The notes: generated from the letters alone by a model not told the origin. Numbered from the stretch's first letter, positions 34,663 through 44,829 are shown. The stretch is DNA of 64,000 nt from Seleniivibrio woodruffii (GCF_029267515.1 NZ_JAJUIS010000002.1:62001-126000), one strand, 5' to 3'. Made by a program: numbers and translations.

Positions 34663-34692
34663 ACAATACATCTTGTGTGAGACCCTTGTCAA
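34663..34692 (-). promoter_or_regulatory. Candidate promoter of the rrf2-cco operon
   Basis: Minus strand TTGACA (34687-34692), 18-base spacer, TATTGT (34663-34668). Confidence 0.55.
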
Positions 34693-34721
34693 CAAAAGAT
34701 ACAAAAAATATCTAAATAGGC

Positions 34722-34994
34722 TTATTTGGATTTTCTATCGAGCATGAGCATTTCGCCGTTTTCTTTCAGATTTCCAAAGGCTTTGCCCAGACGCTCCATA
34801 ATAAACTGATAACTGTTTTCATCATGATTTTTTGTGCAGGCGGAGCAATCCTTAATGTTACCTTTCCATTGCGGGTCGCCGCCGCAGTCGCCAAAGAAAT
34901 AAAGAGGGCAATAGCAGAACAGACAGTTTTGCCGTTCAATCTTATGGCAGGGGAAATACTCACATTGTTCATTTGTAAAATACTTATAGCTCAA
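34722..34994 (-). CDS. Cysteine-rich small domain protein
   Basis: 90 residues starting at a TTG with GGAG seven bases upstream. YKYFTNEQCEYFPCHK...NCLFCYCPLYFFGDCGG and a later CSAC match the cysteine-rich small domain family (PF04071), presumed metal-binding and often near cobalamin genes; no such genes are here. Function unknown. An ATG frame overlapping on the same strand (34972) is a shadow. Confidence 0.82.
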   Translation of the reverse strand: MSYKYFTNEQCEYFPCHKIERQNCLFCYCPLYFFGDCGGDPQWKGNIKDCSACTKNHDENSYQFIMERLGKAFGNLKENGEMLMLDRKSK

Positions 34995-35050
34995 AAGGAT
35001 GCTCCATATGCTTCAATATTAAGTTTACCACTTAAAATAGGATTTGCACT

Positions 35051-35734
35051 TTATTTTTTTGGTCTGAATTTTGTTTTCACCTCTTTGCTGTTAAGCTCGT
35101 TCAATACCTCTGTTGCTGTTGTTTTTGCAGTTTTTGATCCGCCGTCTCGCATGACTTTTGCAACTTTTACAGCCAGTTTTCGGTTCTCCTCATTGCGTTT
35201 TCCGATATTGCGCAGCGCCCAGCTCACAGCCTTTCGCACATAGTTGCGGCTGTCGTCGCACTCGTTCAGTATCAGCGTACAATAGCTGTCTATCTCCGCA
35301 GCGGTGAGCGTTTCGTCTTTTGCCGCGATATTGGCTATCATGGCGAAACCAGCCCGTTTAACGAATGTTTCGTTCTGAACAGCCCATTCGTATATCTTCA
35401 TCTTGGCGCTTTCGGTTTTGTATGCAAGGTTTGTGCAGAACTGGTCGCACAGATCCCATGAATTTATCTCCATAACCCATTTTTCAAGCAGTTCATCGTC
35501 CATTCTGTTTTTGTCTGCAACCATGGTTGCAAGAATACGCGCTTCATGAATACCCGTTTCCCAAAGTTCAAGCGCAAGAGCGTGGTCTTTTCTCAGTTTT
35601 TTGCCTATTTCTCTGAGGTCGGCGGTCGTAACACCGCAGGCGTTCGCTGTGTTGATGCCGAATTTTGCCATGCTCTCCTTGTTCTCTTCCGAGCGTTTTT
35701 CTTCCAGAATCGTTAAAATTTCGTCTTTAGTCAT
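35051..35734 (-). CDS. DNA alkylation repair protein (AlkD-like HEAT-repeat glycosylase)
   Basis: 227 all-helical residues with the AlkD pattern: HEARILATMV, SWDLCDQFCTNL, FVKRAGFAMIANIA, DSRNYVRKAVSWALRNIGKR. AlkD proteins excise N3/N7-alkylpurines. The SWDLCD aspartate is at the place of the catalytic one. The start shares a base with the stop of the preceding gene. Confidence 0.9.
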   Translation of the reverse strand: MTKDEILTILEEKRSEENKESMAKFGINTANACGVTTADLREIGKKLRKDHALALELWETGIHEARILATMVADKNRMDDELLEKWVMEINSWDLCDQFCTNLAYKTESAKMKIYEWAVQNETFVKRAGFAMIANIAAKDETLTAAEIDSYCTLILNECDDSRNYVRKAVSWALRNIGKRNEENRKLAVKVAKVMRDGGSKTAKTTATEVLNELNSKEVKTKFRPKK

Positions 35735-37410
35735 TAGTTGATATACCTCATAAAATTAGAGAACAGGGTCGGGTGTCCGCTTGCATATTTGATAAGCCTG
35801 TCAGCTGCGTAATCCATTATTTTTCCGTAATCTTCAACACCAAGAGCTTCGCCGTAATTCAGCAGCAGCCCGGCAAAAACTCCGATTGGGTTGGGCATGG
35901 AATCGTCGAACGTATCTGCGACGGTTTTGTCGATATCAAGGTATATAAGACCGTCCTTAGTGAATATATCCAATGCTCTTTGTGTCAGTTTTGCCGCTTC
36001 TGTAAGGAAGTTACGCTCTTTTGTAACATGCAGGAACTCAAGGAGCGTGTCGATAGTGTACGCATAGTCTTCAAGGGTGACATGAGCCATAACTTCGCCG
36101 GCATAGTTTACGCGGAAAAGGGTGCCGCCCTCCATGTGGAAATGGCGCATCTTGTTCATTAGTGCTGAAGCCTGTTCAAGATAATATTCTTTGCCAGAAA
36201 CCTCGAACATTTTAAGAAGCGCTTTGCAGAAAAGCATATTTTGCGAAAGGATTATCTTTGTATCCTTCGCTGGTTTTTCCCGTGTGTTTGTATCTTTCAA
36301 CAGGTCGAAATGTTTCTCAAGACGGACGTAGTTTTCGTAATCAGCTTCATTGACGTTCACCACGCCTTCTTGCAGCGAGACAAGCTCTCTGACAGGTGCC
36401 ATGGCATTTTCCGTATAGAGATAGTAATAACCTTCAACGAGCTTGCCGTCGTCGGAAAGGCTGTCTGCATCCATAGCAGCGATAAGTCCGAAATCAGTAT
36501 TAAACTCATGGAGTATGAAATCAATGGTCTTTTCTGCTATGCGGAAATAGAGCATGTTGTCCGTGCGTTCATACATCTGTAAAAGGAATACGGCGTTCTG
36601 GGCGTTGTCATAAAGCATCTTTTCAAAGTGGGGGACTGTCCATTGCCTGTCCACCGCGTATCTGTAAAACCCGCCGTTGACATGGTCGTATATCCCTGAA
36701 GTACATAGCATATCTGCCGTAAGATTCATGAAATCGCGCACATAGAGGTCGGTGTCATAATAGTACAGCATGGCGTTAAGCACTGGAATATTAGGGAATT
36801 TTGCATCTCTGCCCAGTCCGCCGAACTCTGCATCGAACATTTTTGAAAAGTCTTCGGACGCCGTGTGAAAATCGAAATCACGCAGGTCGTTCATGCACCC
36901 CTCAAAAGAGGTGAATTTCTGCATAAAGGCGTCAAAATTATTGGCGTATTTTTCTGCCTCTTTCTGGTTTTCTCGGTATAGTTTGCCCAGTTGAACCACT
37001 ATTTCAGTGAATGCGGGCAGTCCGTGTGTGGGTTTAGGCGGGAAATAGGTGCCGCCGAAGAACGGGCGTCCGTCCGGCAGGGTGAAAACGGAAAGCGGCC
37101 ATCCGCCCCGTTTTCCGGTTGCATGGAGATAAAACTGATAGCGCTTGTCAACGCCAGGGAACTCCTCGCGGTCTATTTTCACCGGGATAAAATATTTATT
37201 AAGTATTTCCGCCGCAACCTGATTTTCGAATGTTTCATGCGCCATGACATGGCACCAGTGGCACGAAGAATATCCTATGCTGAAGAAAATGGGCATATTC
37301 AACTGCTTTGCTTTTTCAAACACTTCATCGGAATATGCCTGCCAGTTGACAGGGTTATTCTCATGTTGTTTCAGATAAAGACTTTTCTGTTCGGAGAGTG
37401 TATTTTGCAT
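35734..37410 (-). CDS. YyaL/SSP411-type thioredoxin-domain protein (DUF255), short form
   Basis: 558 residues. N-terminal thioredoxin-like domain with SSCHWCHVM and family blocks NPVNWQAY, KIDREEFPGVD, GGWPLSVF, GGTYFPP; the rest resembles an alpha/alpha barrel (GGFYRYAVDRQW, PHFEKMLYDNA). Members are usually 600-700 residues, and the Cys-bearing C-terminal part is missing here. Exact role unknown. A GGAAG precedes the ATG at 37410; the track's upstream TTG has no ribosome site. Confidence 0.88.
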   Translation of the reverse strand: MQNTLSEQKSLYLKQHENNPVNWQAYSDEVFEKAKQLNMPIFFSIGYSSCHWCHVMAHETFENQVAAEILNKYFIPVKIDREEFPGVDKRYQFYLHATGKRGGWPLSVFTLPDGRPFFGGTYFPPKPTHGLPAFTEIVVQLGKLYRENQKEAEKYANNFDAFMQKFTSFEGCMNDLRDFDFHTASEDFSKMFDAEFGGLGRDAKFPNIPVLNAMLYYYDTDLYVRDFMNLTADMLCTSGIYDHVNGGFYRYAVDRQWTVPHFEKMLYDNAQNAVFLLQMYERTDNMLYFRIAEKTIDFILHEFNTDFGLIAAMDADSLSDDGKLVEGYYYLYTENAMAPVRELVSLQEGVVNVNEADYENYVRLEKHFDLLKDTNTREKPAKDTKIILSQNMLFCKALLKMFEVSGKEYYLEQASALMNKMRHFHMEGGTLFRVNYAGEVMAHVTLEDYAYTIDTLLEFLHVTKERNFLTEAAKLTQRALDIFTKDGLIYLDIDKTVADTFDDSMPNPIGVFAGLLLNYGEALGVEDYGKIMDYAADRLIKYASGHPTLFSNFMRYIN

Positions 37411-37473
37411 CGGTCTTCCTGACATCAATAATTTAGAAATCAGAATATAGACTTCGCCACTTTACGGCAAGGG

Positions 37474-37501
37474 AAAAAAAACGGGGCGGATGTTCCGCCC
37501 C
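37474..37501 (-). terminator. Terminator of maeB
   Basis: GGGGCGGA / TCCGCCCC perfect 8-bp stem with a 3-base loop; minus strand then reads GTTTTTTTT. Confidence 0.9.
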
Positions 37502-37580
37502 ACACGATAAGAGAGGTACGGCATGATGCCGCATAATGGTTTTGCAAACGCATGTTCCCCTTTATACAGAGGACATTATA

Positions 37581-39866
37581 TTATTTATGTTTCTGTTTTG
37601 CCTTTTCTATTGCATCAACAACTGCGATTGCGCCGAGGTTGACTATCTCATTAACTCCGCTACCTCTTTGCAGAACATGAACGGAGCTTTGGAAACCTTG
37701 CAGTATGGGACCTATCGCTATGCCGCCGCCCAGTCTCCAGAGGAGTTTGTACGCGCTGTTCCCTGCCTCAAGGTTGGGGAAAACAAGCACGCTTGCGTCG
37801 CCTTTAATGTCGGAGAAGGGGAATGCCTCTTCCGCAATGGGTCTGTAAAGTGCTGTGTCCGCCTGCATGTCTCCGTCTATTATCAGTTTGGGATATTTAT
37901 CTTTAACCTTTTTAATTGCATCGACAATTTTTGTTGTTCTGGGCATTTTAACAGAGCCGAAGTTGGTGAAAGATATCATGGCAACTTTAGGTTCTATTTC
38001 GAACTTAGCGCATGTGTCCGCGGACTGCATGGCTATCTGTGCCAGAACGTCAGCGTCGGGGTCTATGTTCACAGTTGTGTCGGCGCAGAGGACAACCCGG
38101 TCTCTGAAAACCATGAAATATGCGCCGGAAGGACTTGTATAGCCTTCCTGCATGGGCATTATCTCAAGCAGAGGCTTAATGGCATCGGGATAGTTGCGTG
38201 AATATCCGTTGAGCAGACAGTCAGCGTCCCCGCAATATACCATCATAGCAGCGTAATAATCGCTTATGCGCACAAGGAGTCTGTGCGCCTCATCCATGGT
38301 GAGTCCCTTCCTCTGGCGCATGTTGTGAAGCAGTTTAGTGTACTTGTCCAGATTGGGCGCGAGCGAGGGGTTAATTATTTCGCAGTCCGTAAGGTCGATG
38401 TTGTGTCTTTCGGCAATAGCGCGGATATGTTCTTCTTCTCCCAGCAGTACGGGTCTTGCGATACCTTCCTCAACCATTTTCTGTGCTGCGCGGAGAACTT
38501 TTTCGTGTTCGCCTTCGGGCAGTACGAGTCTTTTCGGTTTTTGTCTTGCAACACTTATTATCTGTCTGGTGAACTCTTTTGCAAAAGAGAGTCTTGATTC
38601 CAGATAATCCTTGTATTTTTCAAAGCTGGGGATGTCTTTCTGTGCAACGCCTGTGTCGATTGCAGCTTTAGCGACCGCGGGTGCAACCCATGTGAGCACT
38701 CTGGGGTCGAAAGGTTTCGGGATTATATAGTCAGGACCGAACTCAATTCTGTCAACGCCGTACGCCTTGCATACCGATTCCGGAACTTCCTGTCTGGCAA
38801 GCTGGGCGAGAGCATTTACAGCAGCCATCTTCATGTCCTCATTGATTGCTTTTGCTCTGACATCAAGCGCGCCTCTGAAAATGAAGGGGAATCCGAGAAC
38901 GTTGTTAACCTGATTGGGATAATCAGAGCGACCAGTAGCCATGATAGCATCTCCGCGTATCTCTGCGACCTCTTCTGGTGTGATTTCAGGATCGGGGTTT
39001 GCCATTGCCATGATGATGGGGTTGCGAGCCATGCCTTTGACCATGTTAGGTGTCACGGCACCTTTCTGGGAGAGACCGAGGAAAACGTCTGCTCCGTCCA
39101 TCGCCTCTTCGAGTGTCCTTTTGTCAGTGTTGACGGCGAACTCCTCTTTATATTTGTTCATGCCTTCGGTGCGTCCATTATATATAATACCTTTAGTGTC
39201 GCACATAACGATATTTTCGCGTGTCGCACCGACGAGCACCATCAGTTTCCCGATGGCTATTCCCGCTGCTCCGGCTCCGTTGACAACTATTTTTACTGTG
39301 CCTATCTTTTTGCCCACAAGGTCAAGAGCGTTTATGAGTGCGGCAACGGCTATGATAGCTGTCCCGTGCTGGTCATCGTGGAAAACGGGTATGTTGAGTC
39401 GCTCTTTAAGGGTCTCCTCAATATAAAAACAGTCCGGAGCTTTAATATCTTCAAGGTTGATGCCGCCGAAGGTCGGTTCCATCAGCTCACATGCTTTGAT
39501 AACGTCGTCGGGGTTTTTGGTGTTAAGTTCTATGTCAAAAACATCGACATCGGCAAACCTTTTGAAGAGAACGCCTTTTCCCTCCATAACAGGTTTTCCG
39601 GCAGCGGCGCCTATGTCGCCGAGACCAAGAACCGCCGTGCCGTTTGAAACGACGGCGACAAGGTTTCCTTTGGATGTGTAGTCATAGACCAGTTCTGGGT
39701 TGGCTTCTATTTCCAAACAGGGCTGAGCAACGCCCGGAGTGTATGCTAGTGAAAGGTCTCTCTGAGTATAACAGGGTTTAGTGGCGACGACCTCAATTTT
39801 TCCGCATCTTGGAAATTTGTGATAGTCAAGGACTTCTTCCTTCGTTATTGCTTTTCTGTTCTTCAT
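37581..39866 (-). CDS. maeB: NADP-dependent malic enzyme, MaeB type (malic enzyme-phosphotransacetylase fusion)
   Basis: 761 residues. The first ~420 are malic enzyme ([30 protein letters not shown]), converting malate to pyruvate, CO2 and NADPH; the last ~330 resemble phosphotransacetylase ([17 protein letters not shown]), which in MaeB is regulatory, responding to acetyl-CoA. Length matches E. coli MaeB. In an acetate-using cell it would link the TCA cycle to pyruvate. Own promoter and terminator. Confidence 0.95.
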   Translation of the reverse strand: MKNRKAITKEEVLDYHKFPRCGKIEVVATKPCYTQRDLSLAYTPGVAQPCLEIEANPELVYDYTSKGNLVAVVSNGTAVLGLGDIGAAAGKPVMEGKGVLFKRFADVDVFDIELNTKNPDDVIKACELMEPTFGGINLEDIKAPDCFYIEETLKERLNIPVFHDDQHGTAIIAVAALINALDLVGKKIGTVKIVVNGAGAAGIAIGKLMVLVGATRENIVMCDTKGIIYNGRTEGMNKYKEEFAVNTDKRTLEEAMDGADVFLGLSQKGAVTPNMVKGMARNPIIMAMANPDPEITPEEVAEIRGDAIMATGRSDYPNQVNNVLGFPFIFRGALDVRAKAINEDMKMAAVNALAQLARQEVPESVCKAYGVDRIEFGPDYIIPKPFDPRVLTWVAPAVAKAAIDTGVAQKDIPSFEKYKDYLESRLSFAKEFTRQIISVARQKPKRLVLPEGEHEKVLRAAQKMVEEGIARPVLLGEEEHIRAIAERHNIDLTDCEIINPSLAPNLDKYTKLLHNMRQRKGLTMDEAHRLLVRISDYYAAMMVYCGDADCLLNGYSRNYPDAIKPLLEIMPMQEGYTSPSGAYFMVFRDRVVLCADTTVNIDPDADVLAQIAMQSADTCAKFEIEPKVAMISFTNFGSVKMPRTTKIVDAIKKVKDKYPKLIIDGDMQADTALYRPIAEEAFPFSDIKGDASVLVFPNLEAGNSAYKLLWRLGGGIAIGPILQGFQSSVHVLQRGSGVNEIVNLGAIAVVDAIEKAKQKHK

Positions 39867-39896
39867 ATACAGTCCTCCATACTAATGTTCTGTTAC

Positions 39897-39925
39897 AGGA
39901 TAGGGTATGTTAAACTATTAGTCAA
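39897..39925 (-). promoter_or_regulatory. Candidate promoter of maeB
   Basis: Minus strand TTGACT, 17-base spacer, TATCCT; the predicted start site lies about 25 bases before the start codon. Confidence 0.55.
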
Positions 39926-40307
39926 CTCAAAATCGACAGCACTACTTTTTTTCATAAAAAAGTTAAATTAAATTAAACGAAAAGTTAGCTATATTTAAAT
40001 CGAAAAAATCAATTCAATTTTATAATATTCCTGTTCTGTTATTGAAATAAAAAATAGTATGAAAATATAATATGTGTTTGTTATTTGATTTATCTATCGA
40101 TATAGACCTTTAAATAAAGCCTTTGTCTGATGATATTCTTTGTTTTGATTTAATTTATAGGAAGATTTTTTAATAGTATTTCTATACAATAATAATTGTG
40201 ATAATACTTGTTATATGGTTTTGCGATAAGTTGTTTCATAGTGATGTTTTGATGTAACCAAAATTTAACAGAGGTTGTTTCAATTTTTTACCTGCAATCT
40301 TAAAAAA
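39926..40307. other. AT-rich intergenic region between maeB and the recombinase gene
   Basis: About 380 bases, very AT-rich, with no ORF, hairpin terminator or recognisable RNA. It separates two divergent genes. Direct short motifs such as TTAAATTAAATTAAA are low-complexity. I see no origin-like repeat set or dif-like 28-mer, though a dif site could be missed by eye. Confidence 0.4.
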
Positions 40308-40336
40308 TTGAAATCTGTACCATGAGGGTGTATACA
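40308..40336 (+). promoter_or_regulatory. Candidate promoter of the xerD-phoH-era gene row
   Basis: TTGAAA, 17-base spacer, TATACA, 35 bases before the TTG start of the recombinase. Confidence 0.5.
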
Positions 40337-40371
40337 TATTACAGACTTATGTTAGCACGAAAAGGGATATT

Positions 40372-41259
40372 TTGGACAACGGAAAACTTATTTTCAATTT
40401 TAAAACATGGATGAAGCACGAGCAGGGGCTTGCCGATAACACCGTTGCCGCTTACGAATCCGACGTTTCCATCTTTGCATCTTCAATCATGAAAAATCTT
40501 GCCGAATGTTCCGCTCAGGAGATAATTGCCTTTATGACGGCAATGCGCAAAGACGGCTACAGTATAGAGACGGTTCTGCGCAGGATATCCGGCATTTCAG
40601 CCTTCTATGATTTTCTGATTCAGGAGAGGATGATAAAGACCAATCCCTGCGGATTTGTGTCCAAGCCTTCAAAGTGGGAGAAACTGCCCGTATTTCTGAA
40701 TTTTGATGAAGTGGAGATGCTGCTCAATGCGCCTGATGTTTCATCTAAATTTGGTTTCCGTGACAGGATAATTTTTGAAACTCTGTATTCAACCGGTATG
40801 CGCATAAGCGAGCTTACCGGGCTTAAAGTTGCAGAACTTGACATGAACCGCGAGATAATGCGTGTGACAGGAAAGGGCGGCAAACAGCGCTTTGTTCCTC
40901 TTTACAGCTCTCTGGCGGAGAAAATGAGGGATTATCTTGGTTTCCGTAAAGATTATTTTGTTAAAGAGCGTGATGAAGGCTGGCTTTTTCTCAGCAAAAA
41001 CGGTAAACAGCTAGACAGGGAGCTTGTATTCATGCTTGTGAAAAAATATGCCGAAAAAGCCGGAATCAATAAAAATATATCGCCGCATACCCTGCGTCAC
41101 TCGTTCGCTACTCACCTGCTGACAAACGGCGCAGATTTGCGAACAATACAGATTTTTCTCGGTCACTCAGACCTTTCCACCACCCAACGCTATACGCATG
41201 TCACTGATGACACTTCCAGAAACGTGCTTCTGAACTGCCATCCGAGATTTAAAAGATGA
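40372..41259 (+). CDS. xerD: Tyrosine recombinase, XerC/XerD type
   Basis: 295 residues, the usual Xer size. N-terminal SAM-like core-binding domain and C-terminal catalytic domain with the Arg of STGMRISE, lysine of GKGGKQR, HTLRHSFATH, LGHSDLSTTQ and the tyrosine of RYTHV. It resolves chromosome dimers at dif. XerC and XerD cannot be told apart safely here. Start is TTG behind AAAAGGGAT. It overlaps the next gene by 4 bases and starts a six-gene row, so it is a housekeeping gene and not a phage integrase. Confidence 0.9.
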   Translation: MDNGKLIFNFKTWMKHEQGLADNTVAAYESDVSIFASSIMKNLAECSAQEIIAFMTAMRKDGYSIETVLRRISGISAFYDFLIQERMIKTNPCGFVSKPSKWEKLPVFLNFDEVEMLLNAPDVSSKFGFRDRIIFETLYSTGMRISELTGLKVAELDMNREIMRVTGKGGKQRFVPLYSSLAEKMRDYLGFRKDYFVKERDEGWLFLSKNGKQLDRELVFMLVKKYAEKAGINKNISPHTLRHSFATHLLTNGADLRTIQIFLGHSDLSTTQRYTHVTDDTSRNVLLNCHPRFKR

Positions 41260-43898
41260 AAAGAATAGCAGTTACTCATAAAAATCCTGATTTCGATGCC
41301 ATGGCAAGTGCTTACGCTGCGTACAGACTTTACGGATTAGATGCCGTGGTCACAGCCACTTCATACGAATCCGCAGTTAACGAATACGTTTCGACACTTG
41401 AAAAACCGCTCCCGATAGTCCATCTGAAAGAGAAGGATATTGAAGATATAGAATCTCTTGATCTGCTGGTTATAACCGACTGCAAGCTGGCGGGCAGGCT
41501 TGAACCGTTGGAAAGCCTTGTGGCAAAAGCTAAAAAGGTTATAGTTTTCGACCATCATCCGGCACACGGGCAGGACATTGAGGCGGATGAGATGTACGTC
41601 GAGGAGACCGGATCCTGCTCTGCCGTTATAGTGCAGAAGATGAAAGAATCGGGGCTTACCCTTACGCCGGAAGAGGCTACCCTTATTATGACGGGCATCT
41701 ACGAGGACACTGGTATGCTTACCTTCACAAGCACTACCGTTAAGGATATGGAGGCTGCCGCTTGGCTTCTTTCTTTCGGGGCGAACCTGCACGAGGTGGG
41801 GGAATATGTCAAACGGGAACTCAGTAGAGAACACGTTTTCATACTTAACGAACTTTTGACCAATATGAATGTGCACGCCATAGGGTCTGTGAGAGTCGGT
41901 GTATCAAATGCAAGTAACGACAAATATATAGAAGATATATCTCATCTTGCTCATAAGATAATGGATATAGAATCTCTGGACGCTTTGTTCATTCTTGTGC
42001 GGACTGGCGACAGGATCGTTCTTGTGGGCAGGAGCCGCACCGACGATGTTGACGCGGCGGAGATAGCCGCGGCTTTCGGAGGCGGCGGGCACTATACGGC
42101 GGCGAGCGCCGTAATAAAAGACCAGATGCTCCACGAGTGTGTGGCTAAACTGGATATGATTCTTGGTGAATCGGTGAAGCCTGTCAAAAAGGCGCGGGAC
42201 ATCATGACATCGCCTGTGAAAACCCTTGCAGCAAATGTGACTTTCGATGCGGCGATAGATATTTTCATGAAGCACAACCTGAACAACATGCCTGTCGTGC
42301 AGGGCGACGTACCTGTGGGTATCGTCTCCAGAAGGGATATCCTGCAGGGTTTGAAACACGGACTTAACAGTGAGCCTGTAAGCTCCATCATGCAGGTGGA
42401 GTTCACGAAAATACCGCCGGATATGCCGTATTACACCATAGAGGAGACCATGCTTGCCGGTAACCATAAGATGGTTATTGTTGAAGAGGATGGCAGACTT
42501 ATGGGGGTAATCACCCGCACGGATCTTCTTAGGCTGATTCACGACGAAATAGCCAGAATGCCCCGTTTCAGCGACGGAAGGCTGATGAAGGGCGAGAACG
42601 GCAGAAGCAAGAACATCGCTGGGCAGATGGAGAACATTCTGCCGGAGCGTGTTTTCGGCACACTCAAAGACGTTGGCGCTATGGCGGATGAGCTTGGGTA
42701 CAAGTGTTATCTGGTTGGCGGCGTGGTGCGGGATATTCTGCTGAGGAAGACAAACGAGGATATCGACATAGTCGTTGAGGGCAGCGCCCCTGATTTCGCG
42801 AAGGTTTTTGCCGACAGGATGGGTGCGCGGGCTGCCATACATGCGAAATTTAAAACTGCCGTGGTGATTTTTCCCGATGGTTTTCGTGTGGATTTTGCCA
42901 CCAGCCGCACCGAATACTATAATTTTCCTGCCTCCGCTCCCACAGTGGAGGACGCTTCTATAAAGAATGACCTTTTCCGAAGGGATTTTTCCATAAACGC
43001 AATGGCTGTTAAGCTGAACAGGAAAGAGTTCGGCGTTCTGCTGGACTTTTTCGGCGGACAGAGGGACTTGCAGGATAAAAAGATACGGGTTCTTCATTCG
43101 CTTAGTTTCGTTGACGACCCGTCCCGTGCACTGCGCGCCGTTCGGTTCGCCGTGCGGTTCGATTTCATGATAGGACCTCACACTGACAGACTTTTCCGCC
43201 ACGCTGTTAACCTTGACCTGTTCGAGCGCGTTCAGGGACAGCGGATGTTTCTGGAACTGAAGTATATCCTGAGCGAGAAGAACTACCGCAAGGCATTAAG
43301 GATGATGCGTAAATATGACCTGCTGAGATTCTTTCATCCTACGCTGCGTGTGGACGAGCGGAAAGAGGCGCTTTTTGATGATCTGGACACTATTCTGGAT
43401 TGGTACGGGTTCCAGTTCGACGAGGAACCGGAGGCGTATCTTGCGCGGATGGCAGTGCTTTTCAGCGATATGGAGAGACAGGCGGTCAAGGATGTGCTGA
43501 GGCGTTTCAGTCTGGATGAGCACAAAACAAATCAGCACGCGGAATGTTTCAAAATGGTTAAGGATACCTCTGCATGGCTCAGACGATCGAAAAAGATGCC
43601 GGATTCGGTGTTTACCAGAAGGATGAATATGATGGATATTCCATGTGCTATAGCGGTTTCCGCTCTTGCAGGAGAGGATTTCGAACGGCAGGTCAAAGAA
43701 TATTTTACTGTTTTCAGGTATGTTAAGCCGGATATCACCGGAAACGACCTGCTTGAGATGAAAATTGAGCCGAGAACTGAGTATTCCAACCTGCTTTCGG
43801 CGCTTAAAGATGCGAAAATAGATAAAAAATGCACCGACAGGGAGAGCCAGATAAGATTTGTGCAGGAAATGGTGAAAAATGATAAAAAAAACCGTTGA
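41256..43898 (+). CDS. DHH/DHHA1-CBS-tRNA nucleotidyltransferase fusion protein
   Basis: 880 residues. DHH phosphoesterase (THKNPDFDAMAS, TDCKLAGR, FDHHPAHG) and DHHA1 (GGGGHYTAAS) to about residue 300; two CBS domains (about 310-430, VGIVSRRDIL and MGVITRTDLL); then a CCA-adding/poly(A) polymerase domain (LVGGVVRDILL, EDIDIVVEG, RRDFSINAMA) to the end. The architecture is that of long A-adding tRNA nucleotidyltransferases, in which the DHH part is thought to act on RNA ends and CBS may sense adenylates. A separate CC-adding enzyme may exist elsewhere. Confidence 0.92.
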   Translation: MKRIAVTHKNPDFDAMASAYAAYRLYGLDAVVTATSYESAVNEYVSTLEKPLPIVHLKEKDIEDIESLDLLVITDCKLAGRLEPLESLVAKAKKVIVFDHHPAHGQDIEADEMYVEETGSCSAVIVQKMKESGLTLTPEEATLIMTGIYEDTGMLTFTSTTVKDMEAAAWLLSFGANLHEVGEYVKRELSREHVFILNELLTNMNVHAIGSVRVGVSNASNDKYIEDISHLAHKIMDIESLDALFILVRTGDRIVLVGRSRTDDVDAAEIAAAFGGGGHYTAASAVIKDQMLHECVAKLDMILGESVKPVKKARDIMTSPVKTLAANVTFDAAIDIFMKHNLNNMPVVQGDVPVGIVSRRDILQGLKHGLNSEPVSSIMQVEFTKIPPDMPYYTIEETMLAGNHKMVIVEEDGRLMGVITRTDLLRLIHDEIARMPRFSDGRLMKGENGRSKNIAGQMENILPERVFGTLKDVGAMADELGYKCYLVGGVVRDILLRKTNEDIDIVVEGSAPDFAKVFADRMGARAAIHAKFKTAVVIFPDGFRVDFATSRTEYYNFPASAPTVEDASIKNDLFRRDFSINAMAVKLNRKEFGVLLDFFGGQRDLQDKKIRVLHSLSFVDDPSRALRAVRFAVRFDFMIGPHTDRLFRHAVNLDLFERVQGQRMFLELKYILSEKNYRKALRMMRKYDLLRFFHPTLRVDERKEALFDDLDTILDWYGFQFDEEPEAYLARMAVLFSDMERQAVKDVLRRFSLDEHKTNQHAECFKMVKDTSAWLRRSKKMPDSVFTRRMNMMDIPCAIAVSALAGEDFERQVKEYFTVFRYVKPDITGNDLLEMKIEPRTEYSNLLSALKDAKIDKKCTDRESQIRFVQEMVKNDKKNR

Positions 43899-44829
43899 GG
43901 TTGCAAAAATACTCGTTCCGTCCATCCTCGGACATAAAGACACACATCTGAGGATGATAAATTCTGAATTTTCAGTCAGCACAAGCGTTCTTGGCGGCGT
44001 ATTCACCATTGAAGGCAAGGCGGAGGATGTCCGTATGGCTGTCAAAGTGCTTGAGGAAATGGTTAAGATAGCTTCCGAAGACGACCTTGACACATCCAAG
44101 ACCGCAGACATAATCCGCATGATTGCAGACAACACAGAGGACGCATACGATATCATGAAGGATGGCATACCTGTTGCGGGGCGCGTTAAAAAAGTTGCGC
44201 CGAAATCCGCATTACAGAGGGATTACGTCAACGCCATCCGCAACAACGACATGGTTTTCGGCATAGGTCCGGCGGGAACAGGCAAAACTTATCTTGCCAT
44301 GGCGATGGGTGTTTACTATTTTCTGCGTAAGAAATGCGGTAAGATAATTCTGACACGCCCCGCTGTTGAGGCGGGTGAGAACCTCGGATTTCTCCCAGGA
44401 GACATAAGCGACAAGATAAACCCTTATCTGCGCCCTCTGTACGATGCGATGTACAGCATGATGGACTACGGCAGAGTGAACGCTCTGATTGAAGACGGCA
44501 TAATCGAGGTTGCGCCGCTGGCTTTCATGCGCGGAAGGACTCTGAACGATGCTTTTATTATTCTTGACGAGGCGCAGAACACCACGGAGGAGCAGATGAA
44601 GATGTTTCTGACGCGGATGGGCTTCCAGTCAAAAGTTGTTGTTACCGGAGACATAACCCAGATAGACCTGCCGACCTCCAGAAACAGCGGTCTGATACAG
44701 GCCAGAAAGATACTTAAAGATATCAATGGCATAAAGTTCATACAGTTCACGGAAAAGGACGTTGTGCGCAATACCCTTGTGCAGAAGATTGTTCAGGCAT
44801 ACGATAAATATCACGGAGATACACATTGA
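43879..44829 (+). CDS. ybeZ: PhoH-family ATPase (YbeZ)
   Basis: 316 residues. An N-terminal KH-like segment, then the P-loop ATPase with GPAGTGKTYLAMA and IILDEAQN, TRPAVEAGENLGFLPGD, and VVTGDITQIDLP. YbeZ works with YbeY in rRNA maturation. Overlaps the previous gene by 20 bases and ybeY by 4. Confidence 0.95.
   Translation: MIKKTVEVAKILVPSILGHKDTHLRMINSEFSVSTSVLGGVFTIEGKAEDVRMAVKVLEEMVKIASEDDLDTSKTADIIRMIADNTEDAYDIMKDGIPVAGRVKKVAPKSALQRDYVNAIRNNDMVFGIGPAGTGKTYLAMAMGVYYFLRKKCGKIILTRPAVEAGENLGFLPGDISDKINPYLRPLYDAMYSMMDYGRVNALIEDGIIEVAPLAFMRGRTLNDAFIILDEAQNTTEEQMKMFLTRMGFQSKVVVTGDITQIDLPTSRNSGLIQARKILKDINGIKFIQFTEKDVVRNTLVQKIVQAYDKYHGDTH

Noticed and set aside
40372-41259. Integrase of a mobile element
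   Set aside because: Xer-like length and motifs, 4-base overlap with a housekeeping gene, no attachment repeats seen; it is a chromosomal Xer recombinase.
41904-43202. 432-residue minus-strand ORF
   Set aside because: Lies wholly within the DHH/CBS/nucleotidyltransferase gene; composition is odd (His/Arg-rich) and no ribosome site or family likeness is seen.
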